A DNA stretch of 64,000 nucleotides from Haloglycomyces albus DSM 45210 (GCF_000527155.1 NZ_AZUQ01000001.1:186001-250000); one strand, 5' to 3'; shown: positions 1 through 9,939, counted from the first letter of the stretch. A program made the numbers and translations. The notes: generated from the letters alone by a model not told the origin.

Positions 1-190
1 ACGAGCCAACTGGCGAGCCGCTAACAACGCGCGCAGCGCGTGCGCAGCGGCGGTAGAGCTGGAGAAGAGCTCAGGTTGTTCCAGGTGCTGCAGATTTGCG
101 CGAGGAGGATTCATCGCGACCTTCAGGTCGTGAGAATCCCCCGCAGCGTAAATATGGAGTGCCTGGGGCAAGCTGAGCGGTCACCTACCA
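1..190 (+). ncRNA. Repeated structured RNA element, copy 1
   Basis: This is the first of three good copies of an intergenic element; the others are at 6709 and 42229. Visible helices are GCCGCT (17-22) with AGCGGC (46-51), GAGCT (56-60) with AGCTC (68-72), a ten-pair stem 76-85 with 162-171, and GGATTC (107-112) with GAATCC (134-139) enclosing CGACC (117-121) and GGTCG (126-130). The ten-pair stem and the 5' variable stem need G-U pairs that form only in the + transcript, so I assign the + strand. It ends in GCGGTCACCTACC, running into the 3' end of maf. The left boundary may lie outside the window. Function unknown; an omega-RNA-like guide scaffold is a hypothesis only. Confidence 0.72.
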
Positions 191-775
191 CAAAGTGGTG
201 ATGTTGGTTTCTACTTCCCCTAGCATCTCTCGCAGTAGGGGCATCGACAGCCCGATCACCGTTCCCGGATCACCCTCGATCTTCTTGATGAAGGCCGAAC
301 CGTATCCGTCCAGGGTGAACGAACCGGCGACGTGCAGCGGTTCGCCGGTCTCGACGTAAGCGGCGATCTCGGCGTCGGAGACTTCGGCGAAATGCACCGT
401 AGTAGCGGCGGTCTGGACGATCGTCCGATCCGCCGTCCGGTCGATGAGGCAATGACCGGTGTACAGCACGCCGACTTCGCCACGCATGCGCTTCCAACGC
501 GATACGGCCTCCTCGGGACCGTCCGGCTTACCTAGAATCTCACCGTCGAAGTGAAGAACCGAATCACAGCCCATCACGAACGCGTTGGACGGTGTCTGTG
601 GCGCCACTGCCGTCGCTTTCAATTCGGCTAGGGCCGCAGCCAATTCGTTGGGGTCGGAACCGGCGACTTGGCTTTCGTCGACGCCCGACACCACGACCTC
701 TGGATGGATGCCCGCCGCTTCCAGGAGACGGCGACGGGCTGGGGAGGCGGAAGCCAGAATGAACGGGCGCGTCAT
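185..775 (-). CDS. maf: Maf-family nucleotide pyrophosphatase
   Basis: Maf proteins hydrolyse non-canonical or modified nucleoside triphosphates in the cytoplasm and have been linked to division arrest. The N-terminal SASPARRRLL signature (about residues 9-18), the GCDSV segment near 69, GKPDGPEEA, and the C-terminal GDPGTVIGLSMPLL segment match the family, and the 196-residue length is usual. I chose the ATG at 775 because the protein then begins MTRPFILASASP as in homologues; a longer reading adds an unconserved tail. The start shares one base with the stop of the upstream epsilon-subunit gene, so the two are translationally coupled. Its TAG stop lies in the end of the repeated RNA element. 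Confidence 0.93.
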   Translation of the reverse strand: MTRPFILASASPARRRLLEAAGIHPEVVVSGVDESQVAGSDPNELAAALAELKATAVAPQTPSNAFVMGCDSVLHFDGEILGKPDGPEEAVSRWKRMRGEVGVLYTGHCLIDRTADRTIVQTAATTVHFAEVSDAEIAAYVETGEPLHVAGSFTLDGYGSAFIKKIEGDPGTVIGLSMPLLREMLGEVETNITTLW

Positions 776-1005
776 TACCGCTCCATCCCGCGCCGCGCCG
801 GAATGGCCGTGTCCCGCCAACTCCGACGAACTCGCAGTTTAAGTCCGGGATCGGACCAGCTCGGCGTTCGCCGAACCGCCGGCTCGTCGTCACCGGATCC
901 GGCCAAGGAGTACAGCAGGGCGGTGATGACCGCTGTTTCCTCAGCGGTGGGATTGCCCCGGGTGACTCTGATTCCGACGTCTTGGGTATCGGTGTCGGTC
1001 GTCAT
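775..1005 (-). CDS. Acyl-CoA carboxylase epsilon subunit
   Basis: A 76-residue protein of the small actinobacterial epsilon-subunit family, which stabilises the complex of biotin-carrying alpha and carboxyltransferase beta subunits of acetyl-/propionyl-CoA carboxylase. The family signature is visible as IRVTRGNPTAEETAVITALL (about residues 12-31), followed by a poorly conserved tail with the usual W-R-x-S element. It lies between maf and a NYN-domain gene; the beta subunit gene is 1.2 kb upstream on the same strand. The TAA stop overlaps the maf start by one base. The function follows from the family and from the nearby beta subunit. Confidence 0.88.
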   Translation of the reverse strand: MTTDTDTQDVGIRVTRGNPTAEETAVITALLYSLAGSGDDEPAVRRTPSWSDPGLKLRVRRSWRDTAIPARRGMER

Positions 1006-1069
1006 CTTCCCTCATTTCTGGCGATTGGGTGATCGTGTTCAGTCGGGTATCCGCTGTTTTCGTCTGAGG

Positions 1070-2110
1070 CTAATCGTCTGCGACGTCGTCGATTTCGATG
1101 TCGAATTCACGGTGAACTCGTTCCCAGAATCCGTCGCGCACCCAGATCCGAGCGTCGGGGTGGTCTCGTAGAGAATACCCGAGTTCCTTTTCCGCCTCGA
1201 CGAGCAGTTCCTTGTCTATGACGGTAGGCAACTGCGGACCGGGCAGTAGATCGGCGATATTGTCGAGACCGCGGGTCAACAGCCACTTGTGTCCGACGTA
1301 TTCGCCGATTCCGCGTACTTCCTCGCTGTCGAGTTTTCCGGAGGCGGCGGACGACTGCTTTGAGTTGTTGACGTATTGTGGCCGAGCTGACTCGGCGGCT
1401 TCCAAGGCGTCTGCGGCGGTCATCGTGACCGCTACCGATTCACGCCGCCCAAAAACGGCCGCCGGGGACGGAACGCTCTGCGTGGGTTCAGCCATGGGGG
1501 CGCCCGCGATCTTGTGTGCCGCTACGGCCGCCGGGTTGTGCCCGGCCCGGGTAAAATACGGGCGCAATTCGTCGGGGGTCAACGTTTCCTTGGTATCGGA
1601 TTCCCATACCAGGCGTTCACTCTGGTTGGTCGCGTACAGAGGTTCGACGCCCCACAGGTGAATCCGCACCCCGTAGGCCTGTGCGATTTCCACGGCGGGG
1701 ACCATGTCTTCATCGCCGGCGAGGAGGATGGCTTCATGGATGGCACGGTGTCGCGCGAGTTGTTCCAGATCCGTCCGAATCATGGCGTCGACGCCCTTTT
1801 GCTGTCCACGGGAATTGAGGTTGCCCAACCGGACTTTGACGTATTCCATCTGAGCGATGACCCTTTGGTCAACGGTGGGTACCCGGTCTCGGGCCGCATC
1901 GAACCAATACATACGCAGGAGTTCGCCGTTGGAGACCAAACCGTGCGCTCGGTCAATGAGGCTTCCAATCAGTTTCTCGGCATCCACTCGGTAGTCGCGA
2001 CGCGAATTGGCGTCCAGAAGTATTTCTGCGGCCGCCGCGTAGAGATACCCCACATCAACCAGAACGGCATACCGTTTACCTGGCCATACACCCTCATATC
2101 CCATAGACAT
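1070..2110 (-). CDS. NYN-domain (PIN-like) putative ribonuclease
   Basis: A 346-residue protein with an N-terminal NYN domain (LabA/DUF88 group, PIN-like fold), expected to be a metal-dependent nuclease. Candidate acidic site residues are D19 in the VLVDVG strand, D108 in KGVDAMIRTDL and the GDEDMVPAVE segment at 132-141. The C-terminal half, after about 190, looks low in conservation and ends acidic. I start at the ATG at 2110 because GGGGGA lies 7 bases upstream; an in-frame ATG at 2104 is also possible, while an extension to 2206 encodes an unconserved tail. It is inserted between the epsilon and beta carboxylase genes. The substrate is unknown. Confidence 0.8.
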   Translation of the reverse strand: MSMGYEGVWPGKRYAVLVDVGYLYAAAAEILLDANSRRDYRVDAEKLIGSLIDRAHGLVSNGELLRMYWFDAARDRVPTVDQRVIAQMEYVKVRLGNLNSRGQQKGVDAMIRTDLEQLARHRAIHEAILLAGDEDMVPAVEIAQAYGVRIHLWGVEPLYATNQSERLVWESDTKETLTPDELRPYFTRAGHNPAAVAAHKIAGAPMAEPTQSVPSPAAVFGRRESVAVTMTAADALEAAESARPQYVNNSKQSSAASGKLDSEEVRGIGEYVGHKWLLTRGLDNIADLLPGPQLPTVIDKELLVEAEKELGYSLRDHPDARIWVRDGFWERVHREFDIEIDDVADD

Positions 2111-2245
2111 CCCAGTGTCCCCCAATACGCAATAGTGAGAAATATAGTGCGGGCGATGGGGGTGCCGCTGTGTGCACCCCCATCTACTCGCTTCGCAATA
2201 TTTCAACCGTACCGGAGGAGCCGGTGCAATACTATTCCTGCGCTG

Positions 2246-3817
<1,572 letters not shown>

Positions 3818-3858
3818 GTTCGGATCGTATCGCTTCGCTTTGAGGCTAACGTTGGTGC

Positions 3859-4656
3859 ATGGCCGGACAGCTACGAAAACCACTCTCCGAAACTTCCCTA
3901 AGGACGAAAATTCATAATATTTCGGACTTTTGGAACAGGATATCTGTAGTAGATATCACACATTCGACACAGGATGACGTGCTGGCCGAAGCACGTAGCG
4001 GCGCTCCCGACCCTCGTGTACTGCTGGCCGAAACCCAGCTGGCCGGGCAGGGTCGACGGGGACGTACCTGGTCGGCTCCGGCTCGCTCGAGCATTATGAT
4101 GTCGCTGTTGCTGCGGCCTCGGCGTCCGACGGAACAATGGAGCATGCTCAGCCCCCTGGTCGCTGTCGCCCTGTGCGATACCCTACGGTCGGTCGCCGCA
4201 GTGAACGCCACTGTGAAATGGCCCAATGACGTCCTCGTCGACGGGGCGAAGATCGCCGGTATTCTAGCCGCCGTCGCGGACGGTTCCGTAGTAGTCGGCA
4301 TGGGCGTCAACGTGTCGCATAACCAGGACGATCTCCCCATTTCCTCAGCCACCTCCGTTGCCTTGGCCAATGGTTCGCAAACCGACCGCGAAACTCTGAT
4401 CGTGGACTTCCTCCGTCGATTCGAAGAGCGCTACACCGAATGGGAGCACTCCGGAGCGTCGTCGATCGTGGCGGCCTGGCGCGAGCGTTCGGCAACGCTG
4501 GGACAGACCGTCCGAGTCGAACTACCCGGCGGTGAATTTCTCGACGGACAGGCGACCGACATCAACGACCTCGGCGGACTGCTCATAAAGGACGGCAAGG
4601 GTACCGTTCACACCGTTACTGCAGCCGAAACCGTTCACCTACGCCCCAGCACATAA
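3859..4656 (+). CDS. birA: Biotin--[acetyl-CoA-carboxylase] ligase
   Basis: A 265-residue biotin protein ligase that activates biotin with ATP and attaches it to the carboxylase biotin carrier. The LPL/AAtL catalytic domain shows the biotin-adenylate loop [10 protein letters not shown] (62-71), KWPNDVL (120-126) with the lysine of GAKIAGIL (131), and a C-terminal SH3-like domain from about 215. There is no N-terminal helix-turn-helix, so it is a monofunctional ligase and not a repressor. Its position head to head with pccB supports a shared control region of about 41 bp. The ATG at 3859 is the first in frame with a plausible N-terminal helix. Confidence 0.92.
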   Translation: MAGQLRKPLSETSLRTKIHNISDFWNRISVVDITHSTQDDVLAEARSGAPDPRVLLAETQLAGQGRRGRTWSAPARSSIMMSLLLRPRRPTEQWSMLSPLVAVALCDTLRSVAAVNATVKWPNDVLVDGAKIAGILAAVADGSVVVGMGVNVSHNQDDLPISSATSVALANGSQTDRETLIVDFLRRFEERYTEWEHSGASSIVAAWRERSATLGQTVRVELPGGEFLDGQATDINDLGGLLIKDGKGTVHTVTAAETVHLRPST

Positions 4657-4825
4657 TGTCCCATCCGGATACCGACACTTGCACAACCGTTTCGTGCTGG
4701 GAATCCTTCCGCCGTTCCCCGAACCACTACGGGCGACGGTGTTGTAGTCTGCTAAGGAAGGAACGACCTGTTCCGTGCAGTAATAACCAGTAATCTGCCC
4801 CGGTACAAGACTTTTGGAGGTCACA

Positions 4826-5347
4826 GTGAGTTTTCCCGATGACGTTCTGGCCCGAAACGAAGAGGTGAAACTCCATACCCGCCAGCATTGGAAAGACGCT
4901 ATCGCCCCAGTGCTGTGGTTTGTCGTATTCCTTTTGATCGCCTCGATTCTGATTTACCTGGTGCCGGAAAGTTGGGGCAGCGCCCAACTATACGTTCGCC
5001 TGGGAATTGTGGCCGTGTTTGTAGGTCTGATCGTATGGCTTTCGGTGCTGCCCTGGATTCGTTGGCAAAGCACCCACTACGTCCTCACCAACCAGAGAGT
5101 CATGTGGCGCGAAGGAATCGCACAACGCGAAAGCACGCACGTCATGCTTAACCGCGTCAATTCGGTGACCTACAGCCAGTCCATTTGGGAACGCCTGTTG
5201 GGATTCGGCACCTTGACCATCTACACGGCCTCCGACGATGTGGACGTGGTTTGGCGTGACATTCCCCGGGTCGACAAGGTCAAGACTCAGCTCTACCAGC
5301 TCATGCAGGACGATAAGCAAGGCGAAGACGTCAGCGAAGCCCGCTAG
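4826..5347 (+). CDS. Membrane protein with bacterial PH domain
   Basis: A 173-residue protein with two transmembrane segments (about 30-52 and 60-80) followed by a cytoplasmic YdbS-type bPH2 domain (about 85-165) containing the family pattern HYVLTNQRVMWREGI and RVNSVTYSQSIWERLLGFGTL. The start is the GTG at 4826, with an excellent GGAGG six bases upstream (4816-4820). Such proteins sit beside pccB/birA in many actinobacteria, but the role is unknown. It is transcribed in the same direction as birA with about 170 bases between, so it probably has its own promoter. Confidence 0.85.
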   Translation: MSFPDDVLARNEEVKLHTRQHWKDAIAPVLWFVVFLLIASILIYLVPESWGSAQLYVRLGIVAVFVGLIVWLSVLPWIRWQSTHYVLTNQRVMWREGIAQRESTHVMLNRVNSVTYSQSIWERLLGFGTLTIYTASDDVDVVWRDIPRVDKVKTQLYQLMQDDKQGEDVSEAR

Positions 5348-5495
5348 GTTCATATGGTCGGTTGTCCGGAACGTGACAGTCGAACATAATGCGTTTCAGG
5401 CGGAGCCGCAGAATTTACGGCTCCGCCCAATCGGCATCCAGGCCCTGTATAAAAACCCGTCGCACTTTTTCCTCTCATGCCGCAAAATCTGTCAT

Positions 5496-6524
5496 ATGCA
5501 TAACATTGACATCGTCCCACTGGATCCCACCGACATCTCTCATATTCGCGGCGTCACCGAATTGACCCATTCAGTCCGAGAGCACAACCTCTCTCCGTGG
5601 CCTCGTTTTCCAGCCGTAATGGAACTGGCAACACGCTTCTTTACCACCCGGTACAATAAGAAGATCGAATACCTTGCCGTCTCTGAGCAATCGGTGGTCG
5701 GTGCGTCCCACGCAGCATTGTCCACTGACGACAATCAGCACCTGGCAATGTTGGAAGTCATGGTTCACCCGGAATACCGACGCCAGGGCATCGGTTCACA
5801 GCTACTGCAAGTGACTGAGAAGCGACTGCAGGATGAAGGACGTCATACCTTCATCGCTAGTTCGATCGAAGGCTACCCCGATGGTGAAGCGATGGACGAA
5901 TCCGGTCTGGCCTTCGCACATCACCACGGCTACCACACGTCTCTCATAGAAGTCCAACGGCGTAACGACCTGTTTGCAGTAGACGAGCGGGAATTGGACG
6001 ATCTCCTCGCCGACGCCTGGAAACATGCCCAAGACTACGAACTCATCCAGTATTACAATTCGGCTCCGGAAGACCTGGTCGAAGGCCTGTGCGTATTGCA
6101 CGAAGGCATGTACACCGATGTTCCGCTCGGCGATACCGATATCCGCGAGGTCGATTTCACGCCCGAACGACTCCGGGCCCGTGAACGCGCCAGCCTCGAA
6201 CGGGGCGTCGTCCAGCCGCACTCGGTCATTCGGCATAAAGCGAGCAAAGAGATCGCCGGATTCAGTGTCATCAATGTGTTTCCCGGGTCCGAAGACATCG
6301 CTTACCAGGATGACACCATCGTCCACAAGACCCATCGTGGCCACCGCCTCGGAACCATCCTGAAAATCGCCAACCAGCGTGAGCTGCGGCGTATTCGCCC
6401 TCAGCTACGTTACATAGACACATGGAACGCCGAGTCGAACGAGCACATGATCGCGATCAACGAAGCCATAGGCTACCGGAAACTGTGTCGCGAACACGAA
6501 TTGCAGAAGAAGCTCAGCGAATAA
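5496..6524 (+). CDS. GNAT N-acetyltransferase with two tandem GNAT domains
   Basis: A 342-residue protein built of two GNAT folds. The N-terminal domain keeps the acetyl-CoA loop as VHPEYRRQGIGSQLL (about 90-104); the C-terminal one has the weaker KTHRGHRLGTILKIAN (about 270-290). Double-GNAT proteins are common in actinobacteria and include the mycothiol enzyme MshD and antibiotic acetyltransferases, but the substrate here cannot be read from the sequence. I start at the ATG at 5496; the open frame extends upstream to 5238 only by overlapping the PH-domain gene. It ends just before a block of repeated RNA elements. Confidence 0.85.
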   Translation: MHNIDIVPLDPTDISHIRGVTELTHSVREHNLSPWPRFPAVMELATRFFTTRYNKKIEYLAVSEQSVVGASHAALSTDDNQHLAMLEVMVHPEYRRQGIGSQLLQVTEKRLQDEGRHTFIASSIEGYPDGEAMDESGLAFAHHHGYHTSLIEVQRRNDLFAVDERELDDLLADAWKHAQDYELIQYYNSAPEDLVEGLCVLHEGMYTDVPLGDTDIREVDFTPERLRARERASLERGVVQPHSVIRHKASKEIAGFSVINVFPGSEDIAYQDDTIVHKTHRGHRLGTILKIANQRELRRIRPQLRYIDTWNAESNEHMIAINEAIGYRKLCREHELQKKLSE

Positions 6525-6619
6525 GGTGCTCTTACACATTCGTGCCCTCGAATCCAAGTCGCCCGGCCTCTAATCGGTAGCCACATATCGCACGAACACC
6601 TGAACGGCGACCACCCAGG

Positions 6620-6700
6620 AAGACTAACCAGCGAGCCGTAGGCGCGTGTGCAACGGCGGTAGAGCTGCCTGTGCTCCCTAAAGAGCTGCCGTCACTCCAT
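6620..6700 (+). ncRNA. Degenerate or partial copy of the structured RNA element
   Basis: Immediately before the second full copy, this stretch contains GCCGT (6635-6639) pairing with ACGGC (6653-6657), then GCGGTAGAGCTG as in the other copies, but the rest diverges. The paired change from GCCGC/GCGGC to GCCGT/ACGGC keeps the helix, which supports an RNA structure. It may be a decayed copy, a shortened relative, or half of a tandem duplication. Boundaries are approximate. Confidence 0.5.
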
Positions 6701-6708
6701 CCCCAGGG

Positions 6709-6892
6709 ACGAGCCAACTGTCGAGCCGCTAGCACTGAAAGTGCGACGCGGCGGTAGAGCTGGAGACGAGCTCAGGTTGTTCCAGGTACTTCAGATTTGC
6801 GCGAGGAGGATTCGTCGCGACCTCCAGGTCGTGAGAATCCCCCACAACGCAAATATGGAGTGCCTGGGGCAAGCTGAGCGGTCACCCACCAA
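6709..6892 (+). ncRNA. Repeated structured RNA element, copy 2
   Basis: It aligns with copy 1 along its full length. Differences fall mostly in loops or in the variable 5' stem, where GCACT/AGTGC replaces the GC-rich hairpin of copy 1. Shared helices are GCCGC (6725-6729) with GCGGC (6748-6752), GAGCT/AGCTC around a GGAGACG loop, TTGTTCCAGG with CCTGGGGCAA, and GGATTC/GAATCC enclosing CGACC/GGTCG. The end GCGGTCACCCACC overlaps the last codons and stop of manA on the other strand. The gap between the GNAT gene and manA is filled by this element and the degenerate copy before it. Confidence 0.75.
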
Positions 6893-8036
6893 CATGCGCA
6901 ACGAAGATGGTGCCTGTACCACCTAGTGACATTGGTCCTGATTCGGCTCGGGAGAACGCGGCCTGGCCGGCGCGTAGTTGTTCTTCGCCGTCCTTGTCGA
7001 TGCCCTGTACGGCTCCTTCGACGGCGAGAAGGATACGTGGTCCCGGTAGGTCGATGGTGACTTCGTTTCCGGACAAGGTGACGCGGTGCAGCTGAAAATC
7101 GTCGACGGGGACGGGCCAGGTGCGAACGGGACCGTCGTCCTCGTGAGGTTGTAGCGGATCGGTCATCGCGCGGAAGTCGAGGACGCGCAGTAGTTCGGGT
7201 ACGTCGACCTTCTTACCCGTCAGTCCCCCGCGAAGCACATTGTCACTGGCGGCCATGATCTCCACTCCGAAACCGCGCAGATAGGCGTGCATGTTTCCCG
7301 CCGGCATGTAGACCGCCTCGCCGGGGCTCAGCACCAGGTGGTTGAGGAGGAGACTGACCAATACTCCGGGGTCGTTCGGGTAGGTCTTGGCAAGTTCGAC
7401 CAGCATTTCGAACTCTGGTTCCGTTCGTCCTCCCGCCGCTTTCGCCGCCTGGTCGACCAGGGTGTTGTGGTCGCCCAGGTCGGTCGTGAGGACGTGGGAG
7501 ACGGCTCGCCGCAGGGACCCTTCTCCACTGCGAAGCAGTTGTGCGAGGTCTTTGAGACCTTCGACTTCCAGGGACTCCACATCGCGAGCCGCTTCCAGCG
7601 GATCGCGGAATCCGCAGAGAGCTCGGAATTCGCTCAGGGCGACCAGCAGTTCGGGTTTATGGTTCGAATCCACGTAGTTTCGGGAGGAGAAATCCACTCC
7701 CATGCGACGTTCGCGTACGTAACCGGCGTGCGCCTGGCGCGCGTTCGGGTGCGCTTGCAGGGAGAGGGGACGTGCGGCCGCCAACAGTTTCATCATGAAC
7801 GGCACTCGCGCTCCGTAGCGGTTGAGAACCTCGTCCCCCAGCATTGGCTTAGGGTCGATTTTCACGGCCGTGTCCAGGGAGCGCCCGTCGGCTAGGAACG
7901 ACGGAGCGGTCGGGTGCGCTCCAAACCACTCTTCGGCTTCAGGAAGTTCGGTGGGATACGCACGCCCCTGCATCCGAGCAATATCAACTTGCGATCCCCA
8001 GGCGTAATTGCGGATGACGCCTTCCAGTTCCTGCAC
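6882..8036 (-). CDS. manA: Mannose-6-phosphate isomerase, class I
   Basis: A 384-residue zinc enzyme interconverting fructose-6-phosphate and mannose-6-phosphate, the entry to GDP-mannose for mannolipids and glycoprotein. The zinc ligands are visible as Q94 and H96 in SLQAHPN, E129 in HKPEL, and a later histidine in the PAGNMHAYL segment. Together with manB, manC and the SIS-domain gene in this window it makes a nearly complete mannose-activation route. Its last codons and TGA stop fall in the conserved end of the repeated RNA element. A hairpin separates it from the upstream SIS gene, so it probably has its own promoter. Confidence 0.95.
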   Translation of the reverse strand: MQELEGVIRNYAWGSQVDIARMQGRAYPTELPEAEEWFGAHPTAPSFLADGRSLDTAVKIDPKPMLGDEVLNRYGARVPFMMKLLAAARPLSLQAHPNARQAHAGYVRERRMGVDFSSRNYVDSNHKPELLVALSEFRALCGFRDPLEAARDVESLEVEGLKDLAQLLRSGEGSLRRAVSHVLTTDLGDHNTLVDQAAKAAGGRTEPEFEMLVELAKTYPNDPGVLVSLLLNHLVLSPGEAVYMPAGNMHAYLRGFGVEIMAASDNVLRGGLTGKKVDVPELLRVLDFRAMTDPLQPHEDDGPVRTWPVPVDDFQLHRVTLSGNEVTIDLPGPRILLAVEGAVQGIDKDGEEQLRAGQAAFSRAESGPMSLGGTGTIFVAHVGG

Positions 8037-8395
8037 GCCGACTCCCCTTCTGTCATCTTTCCCGTTGAGAACATTTGTGTCCGCAATATGCGGGGCGCTG
8101 TGCGGTCAGATTGTTCCAATTCTCGTCCATCGAACATGAACGGCGGATATCCACCCGGATTACGTTCCGCGCTGTGACGCATCCATATTCGGCTCCATAC
8201 TCTACTCGACGCACACTGGTCGTCGAGAAAGGCGGAGCCTCGTCGTAAAGCCGAGGGCCACGCCAGGCACCTTGTGACGCCCCCATAGGCCGCCTGACCA
8301 CATGCGTCAACGATATCGCGCCACCCTACCCGGTGCCGCGACATGTCTACCGCACCGACTACGGTGCCGCTCACACTCGTGTCATCGTGCTCCCG
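8037..8395. other. Intergenic region upstream of manA
   Basis: About 360 bases between the manA start and the hairpin after the SIS-domain gene. Short open frames here have no recognisable family and differ in composition from real genes. It presumably carries the manA promoter on the minus strand, but I see no convincing -35/-10 pair. Confidence 0.4.
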
Positions 8396-8435
8396 GGCAG
8401 GAATCACCGGTCACATGGCTCGAGTGATCCCTGCC
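8396..8435 (-). terminator. Hairpin downstream of the SIS-domain gene
   Basis: A 12-base inverted repeat (8396-8407 with 8424-8435, one mismatch) begins eight bases past the SIS-gene stop. There is no clear T-tract, as is usual for actinobacterial terminators. Confidence 0.6.
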
Positions 8436-8442
8436 ATGGCGG

Positions 8443-9615
8443 TTATTCACCACGCTGTACCACTATGTCTTTCATCTCGGCCACAGCGGGAACCTTCATG
8501 GGGTCGAAACCGTGGGCGAAGGCCAAGTAAATCGAGGTGAAGTCGGGTATAGCGATCAAGGAGGCCAACCGTTCCAGAGCACATCCGCCTTCCGCGTTCA
8601 CCACGGTGACCGGGAGGTTACGCTGTTGCGCCAAATCCACGATCGCGTCGGCACGCCGTGTGTCCGGTTTCGGGATGGTGTCGTCGCCTTCCAAACCGTC
8701 GTCGCGCAATACGATCAGTCGCAGGCGAGCGGCGGCGTCGTCTTCATCGGCGAAGATATCGCGTTCGAGGAGGGACCCGAACGGGCCGTCGAGGAGGCCG
8801 ACTCGACCGCGACCCGCTTCGGCGAGCTCGCCTGCCACGACCGGATAGCGGGCGTTCGCCGCAAGCATGTCGCCGAACCGCCATGCCGCCACTCCCGCCA
8901 GCGGGCTGGATCCCCACACGACCGGAATGGTGCCGGACAGGTTCATGGCCATTTCCTTGGCGGGATTCACAAAGGAGTCCGCATCGGGACGGCAGCGTTC
9001 GGCGTCGTCGTCCAGCCGCTGTGCGGTCTCGGCGATGTCGGCTTCGGTCACCGGCACCAGACCGAGGGCGCGTCCCGCCAGTAGCACCGGTATCGCCAAG
9101 GCCCACAGGCTCTGTAGTGCCGGAGCTCGACGGGGAACCGCTACGAACGGCGCGCGTGCCCGTTCCGCGACGGCTTGCAGTTCGGAGTCCGGTGCCCCGA
9201 TCGCCACCAGGCGTGCTCCGCGCCGAGCGGCCGCTTCGGCTGCGGCCAGAGCTTCGGGAGAATGCCCTGATCCACTGACGGCCAACACCACGTCCCCCGC
9301 ACCGACCCAACCGGGAATTCCGGCCGAACGGTGGGGAACGATCGGCACCGGACACCGTGGTCCGGCTACCGTGGAGAGAATGTCACCGGTTCGGGCCGCG
9401 GTCCCGACACCGGCGAGAACGACCGCCCGCGGCCGTCCGTCCCGAGCGAGTTCGGACAGATCCGCTTCCGCGCTGAGCGCTGCGGACTCCCGCAGGTTCG
9501 GTCCCGCGTTCGCCAGTGCCCACAGCGGTCCGCCGAGTTGACTTTGTTCTTCCAGGTTGCCTTCCAGACGGTCTTCGTCGGCGTGTGCGTCCCCAGTGAT
9601 CTTTTCGCCGGCCAT
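8443..9615 (-). CDS. SIS-domain sugar-phosphate isomerase-like protein
   Basis: A 390-residue protein with two sugar isomerase (SIS) domains; the first carries the typical LAVSGSGHSPE loop (about 111-121) that binds sugar phosphate. Relatives are the archaeal-type bifunctional phosphoglucose/phosphomannose isomerases and the actinobacterial protein conserved next to manA and manB. The activity is inferred from fold and neighbours. The ATG at 9615 is preceded by GAGGAGGAG and gives the expected N-terminus; a longer frame to 9804 adds arginine-rich, unconserved sequence. It follows the Trm112-like gene by about 105 bases and probably belongs to the manB operon. Confidence 0.85.
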   Translation of the reverse strand: MAGEKITGDAHADEDRLEGNLEEQSQLGGPLWALANAGPNLRESAALSAEADLSELARDGRPRAVVLAGVGTAARTGDILSTVAGPRCPVPIVPHRSAGIPGWVGAGDVVLAVSGSGHSPEALAAAEAAARRGARLVAIGAPDSELQAVAERARAPFVAVPRRAPALQSLWALAIPVLLAGRALGLVPVTEADIAETAQRLDDDAERCRPDADSFVNPAKEMAMNLSGTIPVVWGSSPLAGVAAWRFGDMLAANARYPVVAGELAEAGRGRVGLLDGPFGSLLERDIFADEDDAAARLRLIVLRDDGLEGDDTIPKPDTRRADAIVDLAQQRNLPVTVVNAEGGCALERLASLIAIPDFTSIYLAFAHGFDPMKVPAVAEMKDIVVQRGE

Positions 9616-9719
9616 CTCTCCTCCTCGGATTGCTCTTGCGGTTGTCCACGTATCTTCGACCGGGATTTCAACAGCCCCGGCATCGTCACGCCTTGCCAGG
9701 TCCGGACGGCACGGCCCGT

Positions 9720-9911
9720 CTAGCCGTCGTCGGTCGTGCCCTGGTCTTCGTCGGTGGTCAACATGTCGGGGATGTTGTCTTCCACAGGGTAGGAAGTGCC
9801 GCACTCGGTGCAGACGAGGGCGTTGTTCTCCTCGTCGTAATCCAGTTTGGCCATATCGGCTGGGCAGCGGAGGAGTTCGAAGAGGATGGCTGGCAGTTTC
9901 TCGTCTGGCAT
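9720..9911 (-). CDS. Trm112-family small zinc-ribbon-like protein
   Basis: A 63-residue protein of the Trm112/UPF0434 family. In eukaryotes Trm112 activates methyltransferases; the bacterial role is not settled. Family features are the start LPAILFELLRCPAD, the pair CTECG near residue 34-38, and the ending YPVEDNIPDML. Cysteines at about 16, 34 and 37 remain, so metal binding may be partial. A GAAGGA ribosome site precedes the ATG. It sits between manB (29 bases upstream) and the SIS-domain gene, a conserved actinobacterial arrangement. Confidence 0.88.
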   Translation of the reverse strand: MPDEKLPAILFELLRCPADMAKLDYDEENNALVCTECGTSYPVEDNIPDMLTTDEDQGTTDDG

Positions 9912-9939
9912 GGCGTGTCCTTCGCTATTCGGAGCCGCT

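Noticed and set aside
1-190. Group II intron or insertion sequence as explanation for the repeat element
   Set aside because: There is no intron 5' GUGYG start in a consistent place, no domain V-like end, no coding sequence and no terminal inverted repeats; paired helices with covariation fit a structured RNA better.
8333-8540. Short + strand ORFs between manA and the SIS gene
   Set aside because: They overlap the hairpin and the end of the SIS gene, and carry no family signature.
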